The notes: a model not told the origin generated them from the sequence alone. Counted from the stretch's first letter, positions 34,593-45,625 are shown. The stretch is 64,000 bases of DNA from Gigaspora margarita (GCA_009809945.1 WTPW01000930.1:161676-225675), one strand, 5' to 3'. Translations and numbers: made by a program.

Positions 34593-34868
34593 ATGATCCT
34601 ATTTTTCTTTGTTCTTTGCATCATTATGCAGCACTCTAAGACCATTATAGTTCTAACTTTAAAAAGGATGTGCATGAAACGTTTGTTTATTATCAAAAAA
34701 TTATATACCAGTATTAAATCAAAAAGAATGGCTATAACAATTTATTATCCTGCTAGAATAAGGGTAGCACTAATTGAATATTTAATAATAATTACTCTTG
34801 AAGCAATTAAAGCTAAAAAGAATAAATATGAAGTATTCGTTGAACACCTTTGTTATGCATTCGATTAA
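34593..34868 (+). CDS. Short ORF with possible histone-fold (H2A-like) similarity inside a TIR element
   Basis: The frame encodes 91 residues. The last 45 or so (PARIRVALIEYL, TLEAIKAKKNK, FVEHLCYAFD) can be laid by eye on the H2A stretch containing AAVLEYLTAEILELA and PRHLQLAIRND: EYL, LE, KK, HL, A and D coincide in order. The first 13 codons may be intron or leader, since TTTGCATCATTATGCAG at 34616-34632 could be a 3' splice site. There is no second exon that I can support. It could be a captured and decayed host gene fragment, or chance in AT-rich DNA. Confidence 0.25.
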   Translation: MILFFFVLCIIMQHSKTIIVLTLKRMCMKRLFIIKKLYTSIKSKRMAITIYYPARIRVALIEYLIIITLEAIKAKKNKYEVFVEHLCYAFD

Positions 34869-35109
34869 ATAGTATTTTATATATGGTGCGCGCTATTCGG
34901 AATGTGCATGGGCATTATTTCAAAACCAAGTATGCTATTTTTAGGAGATGCAATTTTCAAAATAATGCCCATAATCGTTATTTTGCGGTAATACAGTAAA
35001 AATGAATTAATATATACTTATCTAAATATAAATGATAGTTAAATTTTCATATATTAAAAGAATATTTATTAATATTTAATAATTCATATCAATTGAATTA
35101 TTTTAATAT

Positions 35110-36292
35110 TACTGTCTTCCTCCTCTACAATCACCTCCTATATAGTCACAACCTCTATATAATCACACAAAATTTTAACTAACATTTTTTTGATATAAAA
35201 AATACCTTTATATAATCACAAATAGCTTATAATTACCATCACATTTTTTAGAAGCTTTTTGAGATTTTTTTATTAGTAAAATACTCTTATATAATCACAA
35301 TATCATATATAAAAATCTAATTTTACTACTATAGATTCCTGAAAGTAAGCTATATTTTGTTATGCAAAAATCAGAAGTTTGCTTGTATTGGGTTTTTAGC
35401 AATCGCAAGTAGTTGCTACATAATGAAGTCCAAATTTTACTAAATAAATTGATAATAATTGCTTAAGTAAACTTATTTAGAAGATCTAAATGCATATACT
35501 CTAAAATTTTTATCCAAATTAGAAAATTTTTTATTATTTGACCTTTAATTTTTACTTTTATCGAATATACTTTTTTAAAAAATTTTACTTTTTTCGTCGA
35601 ACATTAAAGTCAAAAGTTAAATAATAAAATGTTCTTTAATTTTGCTAAAAATTTTACTGTATGTGTATTTTGATCTTCTTAATAAGTTTACTTAAGCAAT
35701 TATTATCGATTTATATAGTAAAATTTGATTTGGACTTTACTATGCAGTGACTATTATCGATCATAGGAGTAGCTTATTTTCGGGTAAATAAGTTTTTGGG
35801 TTTTTTTTGATCAAACCAAAGGGGAGCTTATTTTCAGAAATCTATGGTAAGTAAATTGATTAACACATTAAGAAAGCTGTTTGACATGCAAATTATACAT
35901 ATTCTAGAATTTTGACAAACTTGACAAACTATTATTAATTTGTTTTTTTTATTATATATTGAACAAAAAAATAATTTATATTTTTTGTCTAACATAAAGT
36001 AAAGAAATTAATTAATAAAAGTTCATCCAAATTATATGAAAGTTTTAGAATATGTATAATTTGTTATTCCAAACAACTTTACTTAATGCATAAAGTTTGG
36101 TACACTTAGTACAATTTGGACTTTTATATGTAGCAACTATTTGTGATTATAATATTTACTTCTATATAATCACATAATATAAACCACAGTATTAGATGTA
36201 ATTATATAGTGTAATTACTATATAATCATACCTCTTTATAATTACCATTTTTGCTGCAACAAACCACGTGATTATAGAGGAGAAAGACAATA
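35110..36292. mobile_element. 1.18-kb pogo-like composite element, copy 1
   Basis: The ends TACTGTCTTCCTCCTCTACA and TATAGAGGAGAAAGACAATA are inverted. The subterminal regions repeat CTCTATATAATCACA words. The middle (35328-35850) is itself a TIR unit with CATAGATTTCTGAAAATAAG-type ends. A copy with the same architecture is at 47017-48201. No ORF. Confidence 0.8.
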
Positions 36293-36860
36293 ATCACAAA
36301 ATAATTTGATTGGCAAAATAATGTAAACAAATATTATATGTATCAGATGACATAGGACCAGAGCCATGGAAAAATTTGGAAATCGGGTAGTTTCATGAAC
36401 AGTGAACTTAGTGATAACTTCATGATCATCACTTCACATGATTAAAAAAAAGGTCTAAGTTAGGGCATTGATTTCATTTTCCCAAAACCAACTTTTTTGA
36501 AATACTATTTTCCGACATTATATAGGGTTAGGGTTAGCATTTTTTAATTGTAGGTATATGTTTTTAGCAAATTTTCATGTGTGATATCATGGGGAAATAA
36601 CTTTCGAGAAATTGTGCTGTAACCATTTAGGGTTAGTGTTAGGTTAAATGATAATATAGTTCAGCCCAATTTTGTATATAATTAATAGTATTTAATATCA
36701 GATATTTGTTTATATTTTTTGACCAATAAAACTTACTATGTGATTATATAGAGGTGATAATTCATGGTAATCACTGGGTTAACTGTTGTAAAAGTGTTCC
36801 CAAATAAATTTTGCCAAATTTTTTTGCGTCCCTGATTGATTTATTTTTTGTCAGGGATGA
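36293..36860. other. Spacer with telomere-like patches
   Basis: No gene. TATAGGGTTAGGGTTAGCA lies near 36522-36540 and a second TTAGGGTTAGTGTTAGG near 36627-36645. CTATGTGATTATATAGAGG at 36737 echoes the pogo-like ends. Confidence 0.5.
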
Positions 36861-36864
36861 TTCA

Positions 36865-37208
36865 ACTATGCCAAGAACACCTCCAAAAATTCTGCACAAC
36901 AAATTAGATTTTGAGATCAGGTGTAATGTTACATGATCAGAAAAATTCAAAAACAAAAGTTCGCTTTGTATAAAATCACTTGTTTTCAAAAAGTCGCATA
37001 AGAAACCACTTTTGTATTCTAACAAAAAAAACTTCTCTTCAAATGTTAGTATATACAGCTACTCTTACTTTACCCTAACTATACTCAAACTTTACTAACA
37101 TTACCCTAAATCTAACATAATGTTAAGGCTTATTACTCAATTCGATTGTTTTGATTTCATGTTACACCTGATCTACTGGCTAATTTTTGGAGGTGTTCTT
37201 GGCATAGT
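36865..37208. mobile_element. MITE of 344 bp, ACTATGCCAAGAACACC ends
   Basis: ACTATGCCAAGAACACCTCC is exactly mirrored by the right end GGAGGTGTTCTTGGCATAGT. Pairing continues inwards for about 70 bp with mismatches, including ATCAGGTGTAATGTTACA. Non-coding. It abuts the next long-TIR element. Confidence 0.8.
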
Positions 37209-37210
37209 AG

Positions 37211-37645
37211 GAATGATGCTGAAATCCACGTGATCTCCGTATTATCAGATTTCCTAAAATTTCTGAAAATCATGTAAAAAAATGATCTACACTACATCGA
37301 ATGCTATAACCAGTATGCATAAATCACATTCTTGATATCTATATACTATCTATATATAAAAGACCTTCTAACTGTATCAAAAAAGTGACTCTAACCCTAA
37401 CGACAAGGCAAAAAGCATGTTTAGGGTTAGGGTTAGGGTCACCTTTTTGATACAGTTAGATTGTCTTTTATATATAGATATCATGAATGCGATTTATGCA
37501 GCATATAGGCATATTAAATTAACCTCGGTTATAGTTTTGATTAAGTAGTGTAAATCGATTGTTTACACGATTTTTGGAAATTTTAGGAAATCTGATGATA
37601 CGAAGATCATGTGCATTTCAGCATCATCTGATTTCATCAATGACG
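37211..37645. mobile_element. Long-TIR MITE, second copy, with nested telomere-like element
   Basis: The homologue of 27353-27823: GAATGATGCTGAAATCC at the left and CATTTCAGCATCATCTGATT near the right end, with the shared GATTTCCTAAAATTTCTGAA arm. The nested element (37371-37476) has AGACCTTCTAACTGTATC arms and a GTTTAGGGTTAGGGTTAGGG core. Its right edge is only about 110 bp from the start codon of the next gene. Confidence 0.7.
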
Positions 37646-37755
37646 ATCATTTCCATTTTGGACTAGTATTTTCTCATCAATAAATAAGCAAATTTTCTGG
37701 TATTGCCTTTCCAACTCTTTCTCTTCTCTTTAACTACAATCGTAAATCTAAAGAA

Positions 37756-38224
37756 ATGTCAGCAAAAACTTCGAAAGTAACTGAAACCTCGAAAACAGGA
37801 AAAACTTCAAGAACTTCAAAAACTCCAAAGACCTCGCAAGTTTCGCAAGTCCCTCAAGTCAAAAGTAAATAAAACGTATTTGTGTTTTTATTGCCTTTAC
37901 GAGACCAAGTGTCCTGAAACTTTTATATTGTTCTTTTGACTTCTAGCTGAGATAAACAAAGTTTGGGTCTTGTCAGTATTTCATTCTCCGTACAAAGATG
38001 ATTTTACACTCAAGCATCATTGCTACGCTTCTGAAAAAGATGCACAAAAAGCTATGAAAGGACAAGCAATGGAGTTATACATGGAACCAATTATCCAAGA
38101 AGAGGAAAGCAAATATTTTGAAGAATATGAGTCGGAAATACATTATAGAGAAAGTCCTGATTCTTCAGATTATAGAAGGAAGTTTGGATTTTGCAGAGTT
38201 GAACGTCTTCAAATTCAAAAATAA
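37756..38224 (+). CDS. Small two-exon gene, 128-aa protein of unknown function
   Basis: Exon 1 (37756-37864) encodes MSAKTSKVTETSKTG and continues as a Ser/Thr/Lys-rich tail ending SQVPQVK. The intron (37865-37946, 82 bases) starts GTAAAT and ends ACTTCTAG. Exon 2 (37947-38224) encodes TEINKVWVLSVFHSPYKDDF, HCYASEKDAQKAMKGQAMEL and an acidic stretch EEEESKYFEEYESE-like, ending RVERLQIQK and a stop. Splicing keeps one frame of 129 codons including the stop. A CT-rich stretch (CTTTCTCTTCTCTTTAACTA) precedes the ATG, as in many fungal promoters. The disordered basic N-terminus followed by a compact acidic domain suggests a small cytosolic or nuclear protein. I recognise no family and assign no function. 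The exon structure is inferred from canonical splice sites and frame continuity. Confidence 0.7.
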
Positions 38225-40543
38225 TAGTCAAGTGTATTAAAAATGATGCACAGTTAACCATTTCAATATTTTTGCGATATAACCAAATTCTTTTATTGTA
38301 GTTCCTTTTAACGAAGATATATAAAATTATGCTATTGTTTTTCAATTGTATTTGTTTTCACAATGATTTTCTGTGATTACAAAAGAACCTTTTATTTTAT
38401 GCAATAAATATAATAAAAGAAGTGCTGAAGCAAATTTTAAAAAAAAATTATAGAAACAAATTATTATTGCCTGCATATTTTCTAAGATTTTGATATTTAT
38501 TTTTGATGATACCAATATAGGATATACAGCCTATCATTATCATTATAAATATAGATGAAATAATAATTTATTTAAATTTAAATTTTGAAAGATACAAAAT
38601 TTTAGTTACTATGAAGACGACTTTGAAACCTATTTTTAGAAATGGTGATAAATCAAAATTTTTTAAAATTGATCATTCGGTCAGCCTCTTTTTATATTAT
38701 TTTTAGAATATAATAGTGATATGCTCTGGATTGAATTTAATGATTGCTAATTTCGATTTTAGCTATAATCACAATAATTCACAGTGATAAAAAAATTTAT
38801 TTAAAAGTATTTAACTATTTCTTAATCGATTAAAGTCTTTACCTTATTCTATGTTGCTCCAAATCTTTTATAAAATTACCTGTTATAAATGGTTGGCTAA
38901 TTAAGATTGTTTTATTTACTTGTTCAGAAGAGATGCAAAATTATGAACAGAATTAGCGATAAGAGTTTTTTCTTATTTAATAATCATGGAAATATTGATG
39001 CTTACCTTCTGGTTTGTTCTTGAATAAATATCAGAAATGCATATTAATCAAGAAAATCAATAAGTCACTATTACAAAAGTCAAAATCAAAATTTATTCAA
39101 GAATTATAGAAATAAAGCAGAATGACTAAACGAAAATATGCATTTGAACTTTGTAAAATCGTAAAATATACGCATCCTAATATCAATATAGTGAATAGGA
39201 TAAATAATTATCATGTAAAATTATTCACTTTGGCTAAAACAAACGGGTATTAAAAAGAAAAACTGCACAACCAAACCTGATTTTCGAAGGAGAATTTTGG
39301 TCAAACAGCGATTGCTTTCATTATGCTAATATAGAGGATTTAGTGGTTAAGTATAAATCATTGTACTTAAGAAAAGATATTCATCACAAGTATTTACTAA
39401 TATTTATATCTTTTAATTATATCAAATAGCTTTAATTAAATTACGCATACCGGTATTAGGTACAAAGCAAAAAAGAAATTTACTCTAAGTAGCAATATTA
39501 ATTCTTACTTTCTGGTTCGTGGATCTTTTGAATGAATATTAGAAATGCGTATTAATCGATAAGTCATTGTATAAAAGTCAAAATCTGAATTTATTCAAAA
39601 ATTATACGTTCAAACTTCGTGAATTCGTATGTATCCTAATATCATATTATTATTCATGAAAATCTTGTACGTATTATATATTTTAATTTTACATTATTAA
39701 TTCATAGATTTTATATTTATTAATTCATTAATGCTCTAATAGTTCTCAGCTATAAATGAATTTATGGAATTGAGCCTAAATTAGGAGATCCAAATTTTTA
39801 GCTATTCTTTTTTTTGCATAACATTCATATTAACCTTGCATCATATGCATTTTACTGGATTTTGTATTTATTAATTCATTAATCTTTATCGCTCAATTCC
39901 CTAATGTTTTTCGATTGGTTGTATCCGAAAAATATGACCTGAATGTAGAAAAAACTTCATAAGATGAGTAATTAATTATTACAATACTCCTGTGATCATC
40001 TGTAATTATTGTGATATTCGATCATTCGTCTTGAATTGGTCAAAAATTAAGACTACCAATTACGTATTAACTATGATATCTTATAACCCGGTTATCACCC
40101 TCTTATGATTTTTGAAAATCAATTTTTATGTATTATGTATGCAATATGTCTTTAATGTTAGGATAGCTAGGATAATGTTAATAAAGTGCGTTAGTAAACC
40201 GCATTCTGTATAATACGATTTGTAATATAATTTTTACAATAACAAGATTAGCGAGTAAAATCTGTAGTAGTAACTTAGATGTCACGATAGTTGTGATACA
40301 ATCTTATTCGACTTACAGTAACTATATACTACATTACTATATGTTACTAGTATATAGAGATGTGCCTCACGCATTATGCATATAGCATTATGCAATGCAT
40401 AATGCTGCATAATGTAATGCAAGACTTGTAAAATTTAAAAATGCACATAAAGATTATTATATAATTTTGATTCAATTAAATTATGTAATTGCTTTTATTC
40501 TAATAATATGTTTTTTTAAATTAGAACTTATAAATTATACACA
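38225..40543. other. Intergenic region with a diverged direct duplication
   Basis: TTCTGGTTTGTTCTTGAATA at 39007 and TTCTGGTTCGTGGATCTTTT at 39509 start two diverged copies of about 170-190 bp. They share AGAAATGCATATTAATC, TAAGTCA, AAAAGTCAAAATC and TATTCAAGAATTATA. The rest is AT-rich without recognised elements, apart from a cluster of GCATTATGCA palindromes at 40370-40425. Confidence 0.5.
39122..39430 (+). pseudogene. Possible gene remnant
   Basis: An ATG at 39122 opens MTKRKYAFELCKIVKYTHPN and closes after about 43 codons. The adjacent frame then stays open with ENLIFEGEFW-like sequence (PNLIFEGEFWSNSDCFHYAN, EDLVVKYKSLYLRKDIHH) to about 39430. Composition is more protein-like than the surroundings. 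It may be a frameshifted gene or one with an intron that I could not place. No family recognised. Confidence 0.25.
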
Positions 40544-40558
40544 TTCCTTTTCAATTTT

Positions 40559-41247
40559 TTTTTATTTTAACTCTAGAGCTTGGCTAGGGGCGCAGCTGGC
40601 GCCTCATTTATTCAGGTCTTATTTATTCATAGGAACCTGACAAACCCGGGCTCCTATATTACATCATTATGTTTTTTTACGACTAAGCTACACCTCCCTT
40701 CATCGGTCATTTCCCCAACTTCAGTCCAGCTGGTCCGCCACGGCAGGAATTTAAGAGATCTGTGCCCCCCTGCGCGCTTTTCTAGGACGTCCCCTTTGTC
40801 GTCAACCTTGAGTACTTTGTCTGATTTTAGTTTGGTGGCACCTAGTCNGGAGCTTCAATTTTTTTGTATCCCTCATGGGACTTTTCTAATTTGGTTATCA
40901 ACACCGTGTTTTATACCTTGCAACCGGAATTTCACCGGGAGTATTCTTTTTTGTTCAACCGGATTTCCACCGGTAGTATTCTTCTTGTGTTCCACCGGAA
41001 TTTCACCGGAAGTATTCTTTATTTCCTTTTTTGTTCGGATCTTCACTAGGGGTCCACTTTTTTTATTTGCTGTATCTTCATAGAGCGTCCAAATGTGGTT
41101 ATATACCCGCACGCGGTCCTAGCACCCTGGTTCAGCCCGTCCATCTCATGACTCCATGTAGAATTAATGTTCCTAGTGGGACTTGAACCGGCGACCTTAC
41201 GTTTGGGGACCTGAGAGCGTAACCACTATGCTATCGACCTGCAGGTC
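40559..41247 (-). mobile_element. tRNA-derived SINE, copy 1, 15-bp TSD
   Basis: On the minus strand the head (from 41247) reads GACCTGCAGGTCGATAGCAT, with an A-box-like TAGCATAGTGG and a B-box-like GGTTCAAGTCC, so a tRNA-type internal promoter. The body of about 600 bp is GC-richer and ends in GTTAAAATAAAAAAAAA. TTCCTTTTCAATTTT flanks both sides (40544-40558 and 41248-41262), an exact 15-bp duplication as made by LINE machinery. One ambiguous base (N) is at 40847. A plus-strand frame across it is not a gene. Confidence 0.88.
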
Positions 41248-41264
41248 TTCCTTTTCAATTTTCT

Positions 41265-42120
41265 AAAATAGTTTTAGCAAACAAATTTCTTTTCCAAACT
41301 TCTACTACTATATATTATAGTCTTCTGATTTTGCTATTTAATATTTAATAGCTAGTCTAATTTAATACATACAGTAAGTTACTGTATTAGTAATACAACC
41401 TAACTTAACCAATTTGAACTTTCTAATAACTTTTTCTTGTTAATTTCAGCAATTTGAAAGTGTGCTAATTAGTTAATAATACTATTATATATATTAGTGT
41501 TATTCTTAGTAAAAAACCAATTAAGTAATTATCATCAATCATCAAAACATTATAAAATTACCAGCCATCATGAGTGTGCTTATTCTTAATTATCTGATTG
41601 GATAAAAAAGTGTCTTAACTAATAATAGAATACATTGTCATACATTGCAGGCATATTGTGCATATTGACATAATCATTTCTCATGATGGTCGTTACTTTG
41701 TGAAATCTGGTTGATTAGCTTTCCCATATATGTGCATTAATAATGAAAAGTTCCAAATACCAGTATATGATATCTAGTTAGTGATCATGTTTATGCATGA
41801 TCAACAATCAATTGAAGCTATATTTGTATTATTATTGTTAAAGCCTACTGTATAAAAAGTATGCATACATACTGACACAAGATTAGTATGATATGTAGAG
41901 TTATAGTAGATTCCAGATAATGTGCTCTTTCATAACCTTTTTCTATTCTAACCTTTCCTAATATAAAATAATGCTTGGTCATGTCAATGTAATCTGTATG
42001 AAATTTGATCTATTGTGTTAAATCACCTAATTTTAATAAGGATTATGTTTATTTGAGTCAATATTAACAGATTGGAAAGATGCCAAGCAGAGAAATGTGC
42101 CACTAAAACCAATAACTCAT
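41265..42120. other. AT-rich spacer
   Basis: No ORF, RNA gene or element end was recognised. Confidence 0.45.
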
Positions 42121-42124
42121 ATAG

Positions 42125-42348
42125 GGGGGTCACCAAAATTCCAGGTTAGGATACATCAGAGTGCATCAGCTGAATCAGAATTAATCAATTTTGTTCCAAA
42201 ATTATAAAAAATTTTACTAATAAATCATATCCATTCATTAAGTAAAAAATGCCCAGCTGATAATTTTGCTATAGAACCTGCTAACAAGTAGGGCTTAATG
42301 CTGATATAATCTAGCGCATCTGACCCAGAAATTTGGGACAGCTCTGTA
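42125..42348. mobile_element. MITE-like element, GTCCCAAAATTTCTGGG-type ends
   Basis: GGGGTCACCAAAATTCCAGG at the left and CCAGAAATTTGGGACAGCTC at the right are imperfectly inverted over about 30 bp. The interior is non-coding. The right end in reverse reads CAGAGCTGTCCCAAATT, a hAT-like start, but the flanking octamers do not match. Confidence 0.5.
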
Positions 42349-42446
42349 AAAATCAAAACTAATGGCAGAAACCAGGCTGAACTGGTTCAATCAAACTCAG
42401 AATGCAACCAACTTCAGATGAGTATAATTTCAATGTCTTGCCATAA

Positions 42447-42719
42447 ATGGCAACTAGTTACTTAATAAGGATCACTATAAGAATAAAGGCAAGTCAAGAG
42501 AAGTGCACATGGTCCTATACAAACTCAGTTGCAGCAGACTACAATTCACAACCCAGGCCCTTACTTCCAAGGGAAACTGGTCTTTGTAAAGTGATAGGAG
42601 ATCACATAATCGAAAAGAAGAGCAAGTACATGACCTGTCACCTCTATAATGCTATCACAGGTAAGGCTAAAAGCATGTGTCAATCAGAAAATAGCACAAG
42701 AAAGATCAAAGACAAATAA
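42447..42719 (+). other. Unsupported 90-codon open frame in a GC-richer block
   Basis: An open frame starts MATSYLIRITIRIKASQ and ends STRKIKDK. It lies in DNA of higher GC than the flanks (42080-43460). It matches no family that I recognise and has no visible splice partner or promoter. The block probably belongs to a transposable element, together with the repeats to its right. Confidence 0.2.
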
Positions 42720-42884
42720 GGCGCTATAATGAGAATAGCAGGTACATATAAAAGTTGGGTATGTATAAAAGTTAGGTATAATGAATCAGTGCTTGATTAG
42801 ACCTACCCAATCCAACTGAGATGAAGACATGTGATTTTATCATTTTCTTACTTGCATTTCTTCACTTGCATTTTTTACTCATAG

Positions 42885-43455
42885 CCAGCTTGCTTTAGCA
42901 GGCAGGAAATGGCTCACTGGCTACAATAATCCTATGCTAACTCCCAGTGCAATTATAATTACTTTTTCTCAAGATGTCTTTGCTGTTCTGGCTAACTCAG
43001 TTAGTTACTTGCTTCTCTAGCACATTTCTGCTATTTCAATAAAAATCATTTCTGGCCTAAATTATTTGCTAGCATAGTTCAAATAAATACATAATATCAT
43101 GTAATGCAAATACTTTTCAATATAATCTAATTACCAAGATCACATGTGCACACTAATGGCTAGCTTGCATTATGCAAATAAGAAACTACTAGCTAGCACT
43201 TAGCCACACAAACTACTTATGGGGATCTCGCAGCGCAATATTTTACTATTTCTGAGAGCATATCCCAAATAATAGAGCCTGCTATTTTCATATTTACATC
43301 TTCATAGTTATAACTATCAAAGATCAATATCACACATTTAGTTAATGGCTGGCCTGCATTTTGCAGGCAGGAAACCACTGGAAGTGCACAAACTCAATTG
43401 CTTACAGTGAGCCCTAGCACAATATGAAATGCTATTTCTGGGAGCTTATCCCATA
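42885..43455. repeat. Degenerate three-copy direct repeat, about 200-250 bp unit
   Basis: A motif of the type GCTGGCTTGCATTTTGCAGG, then CAGGAAACCACTGG, then CACAAACTC and TTTCTGRGAGCWTATCCCA, recurs from about 42890, 43160 and 43345 with increasing length match. Non-coding. Confidence 0.55.
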
Positions 43456-43489
43456 TCAGTTTAATTATACATAATGATAAACTATAGTT

Positions 43490-44900
43490 AATGTAATAAG
43501 TGCGTCATACTGAATTATCATAATTTAGTAATTTTATAATCAGTTTGTGAATTAATATTCATATCTTCAGTTGTCATCTATAAATTTTTAGACTAACTTT
43601 CATTTGTTCGTCATATGCATTTTGTAGATATTAAATTAACTGAGATATGGATAATATTAATAATAATATGCATTAGTAAGTCATAAAATGTGTATTGCCA
43701 GAATAGTAAGGTTTGCTACAAAATTTTTTATAGTAGCAAACTAATTTAATCATAATATAAATAAATCATAGTAATTTGAATACAAACTCAACTTTAGCTA
43801 TGTATTATGTGTTGATTAAGGTTCTTAACAGTATTTTTTATAGTAATTCATAAAAGAAATTACATTATCAGAATAGCAAGTCAAGTTCTGTAACAACAAA
43901 ATGTTTACAGTAAGGGCGCTGACATTTATTACCTAATATTCATTTACTATAGGGGCTGATCCCACCCCCAGGTAAGATCTATAAATAGAATTTTAGCCAA
44001 TAAAATTTAACTAAGGTAAGATTTTTCTTGACCCCTAAAATATTACCTAATAAATGTTAGCGCCCTAACTTATGATAGAAATTGTAATAATTCTAATGCA
44101 AGCCAACTCAACCACATTGAAAATACAAGACATTTCCAATGCAACCTACCTCAACTTAACCTATACTGTAGTAGAAATCACAATAATTCTAATAAGATAA
44201 TTAATACAAACTAACTTAACCTTAATCGCAAATTGTAATCACCAAAATAGTGAGGCTTTGCAACAGAATTCTTTATAAAATAAATAATTAATGCAAACTA
44301 ACTCAAGTGTAACCACATGAAAATTATGACAATTCTAATGCAAACTAACTTAACCTCAACCATATCATGTTATCAGAATAGCAGGTAAGTGTTGCTGAAT
44401 TTTTTATATAACTTATAATAGAACCCATAAAAATTCTAATACAATTTATATGACCTTAATCATATATTGCTATCACTAGAATAGCAAATAATTTCTAAAA
44501 GCATATTTTACCAAAACTCATAATAAAAATTATGGTATGATAATACCAACAAACTTAATTTTAAACATTGTATACTGCATTATTGCTCTTTTTGATTTAT
44601 GTAATTTGTTATGAGCTCTGTGATTCCTATGATTTAAATATAGGCAATTAACTAAGTTTGTTATATTTTTAGAACTTAAGCATTTATTTGACAATTTTAT
44701 TATATTTATATTAGATAAATTCTGTAAATATAACAAAATAAGTAATTACATATATAGTAATCACACATCTTGCAAAAAAATCACAAGCTGATCAAATCCA
44801 ACTCAGTAAAGAAGAGCGATAATAAGTTCTGTAAGAAAATGTTTTACAGCAATTCGTGATAGAAATTACAATAATTTATTGCAAACTAGTTCAGCTTTAA
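43490..44900. repeat. Degenerate tandem array, about 150-bp unit, six or more copies
   Basis: Each unit has ATCAGAATAGCAAG(T), a CAACARAATTTTTTAYAGTA part, GAAATTACAATAATTCTAAT and GCAAACTAACTCAACCT, in that order. Copies are recognisable near 43690, 43865, 44235, 44370, 44470 and 44810, and a stray one near 45490. A MITE (43911-44068) interrupts one copy. No ORF. Confidence 0.6.
43911..44068. mobile_element. MITE of about 158 bp, AGGGCGCTRACATTTATTA ends
   Basis: TAAGGGCGCTGACATTTATT at the left and AATAAATGTTAGCGCCCTAA at the right are inverted over about 20 bp; a patchier inner match includes AGGGGCTGATCCCACC. It splits a unit of the surrounding array, so it is younger than the array. Confidence 0.75.
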
Positions 44901-45121
44901 TAACATACCATGTATTACTTAAATAATAAGTAAGTTATTTCTATTTGCTTATTTGTAATTCTATAGTTATTATATTATTAATATATCTTATTTTTTAATT
45001 AGTAACAAGATATTTATTAATTAAAATATTTAAATAGCTATTAATTACTGGGAAAACAACCTTAAAATTTGATAATATTATTTAATAGAAACGCTAGTAA
45101 TGGCCTGTTTACTCTTGTTAT

Positions 45122-45386
45122 TAGGTTCCACAATTTGATTTGATCTTCAAATATTTGAATCAAATATTTGATCAAATGCAAATTCAAATTTGACTATATT
45201 TGATTTGATCAAATTCAAATCTGGCCAAATTTGATTTGATTTGACAAATATTTGATTTGTTTGAAAATTACTATTAAAAATTCAAATTCAAATCAAATTC
45301 AAATCAAATTCAAATCAAGATCAATTTGATTTAATCAAATTCAAATTGACCCAATATTTGATTTGATTTGACTTTGAGGAACCCTA
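45122..45386. mobile_element. hAT-like word-repeat element, TTTGATTTGA word, exact 8-bp TSD
   Basis: The ends are TAGGTTCC and GGAACCCTA. CTTGTTAT flanks both sides exactly (45114-45121 and 45387-45394). Nearly all of the 265 bp consists of AAATCAAATC, TTTGATTTGA and AAATATTTGA words in both orientations. A sister copy is at 52279-52533. It carries no transposase and would depend on one supplied elsewhere. Confidence 0.88.
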
Positions 45387-45625
45387 CTTGTTATATTATA
45401 TAAATATGCAGGATTGTATAATGCATCATGCTGCATAATATTGCATTATGCAATACAAAGACAAAAAACCTGCATTTGTATATCACTACTAGTATAGCAA
45501 GTTTTTAACAGAATTTTTTGCAGTAATACCATTGTCTCATTAGAAAATAGTTTAGTTATACTATATGAATAGTTAACAAACATGGACAGATACAGGGTAT
45601 AGATAAGATTTTCTGGATCATGTGG

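Larger units (their letters stand above)
34149..34998. mobile_element. TIR element of 850 bp with TACTGTATTACCGC-type ends
   Basis: The left end TACCATATTACCGCGAAATA and right end TTATTTTGCGGTAATACAGTA are inverted over about 23 bp. TA at each edge fits a TA-target element; the CTGTATTACCGC start is pogo-like. Comparison with the dispersed repeat at 17.2 kb confirms the insertion. It carries a nested pogo-like MITE (34284-34475) and a short ORF with histone-fold resemblance (34593-34868). Confidence 0.75.

Noticed and set aside
36525-37440. Chromosome end or true telomere
   Set aside because: The TTAGGG patches are two to four units long, interstitial and in both orientations; they lie inside small elements.
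40580-41083. 167-codon open frame, one of the longer ones in the window
   Set aside because: It lies antisense in a SINE bounded by a 15-bp duplication and includes an N; no protein-like conservation is seen.
41180-41247. tRNA gene on the minus strand
   Set aside because: A- and B-box-like motifs are present, but the cloverleaf is not complete and the sequence continues into a 600-bp SINE body.
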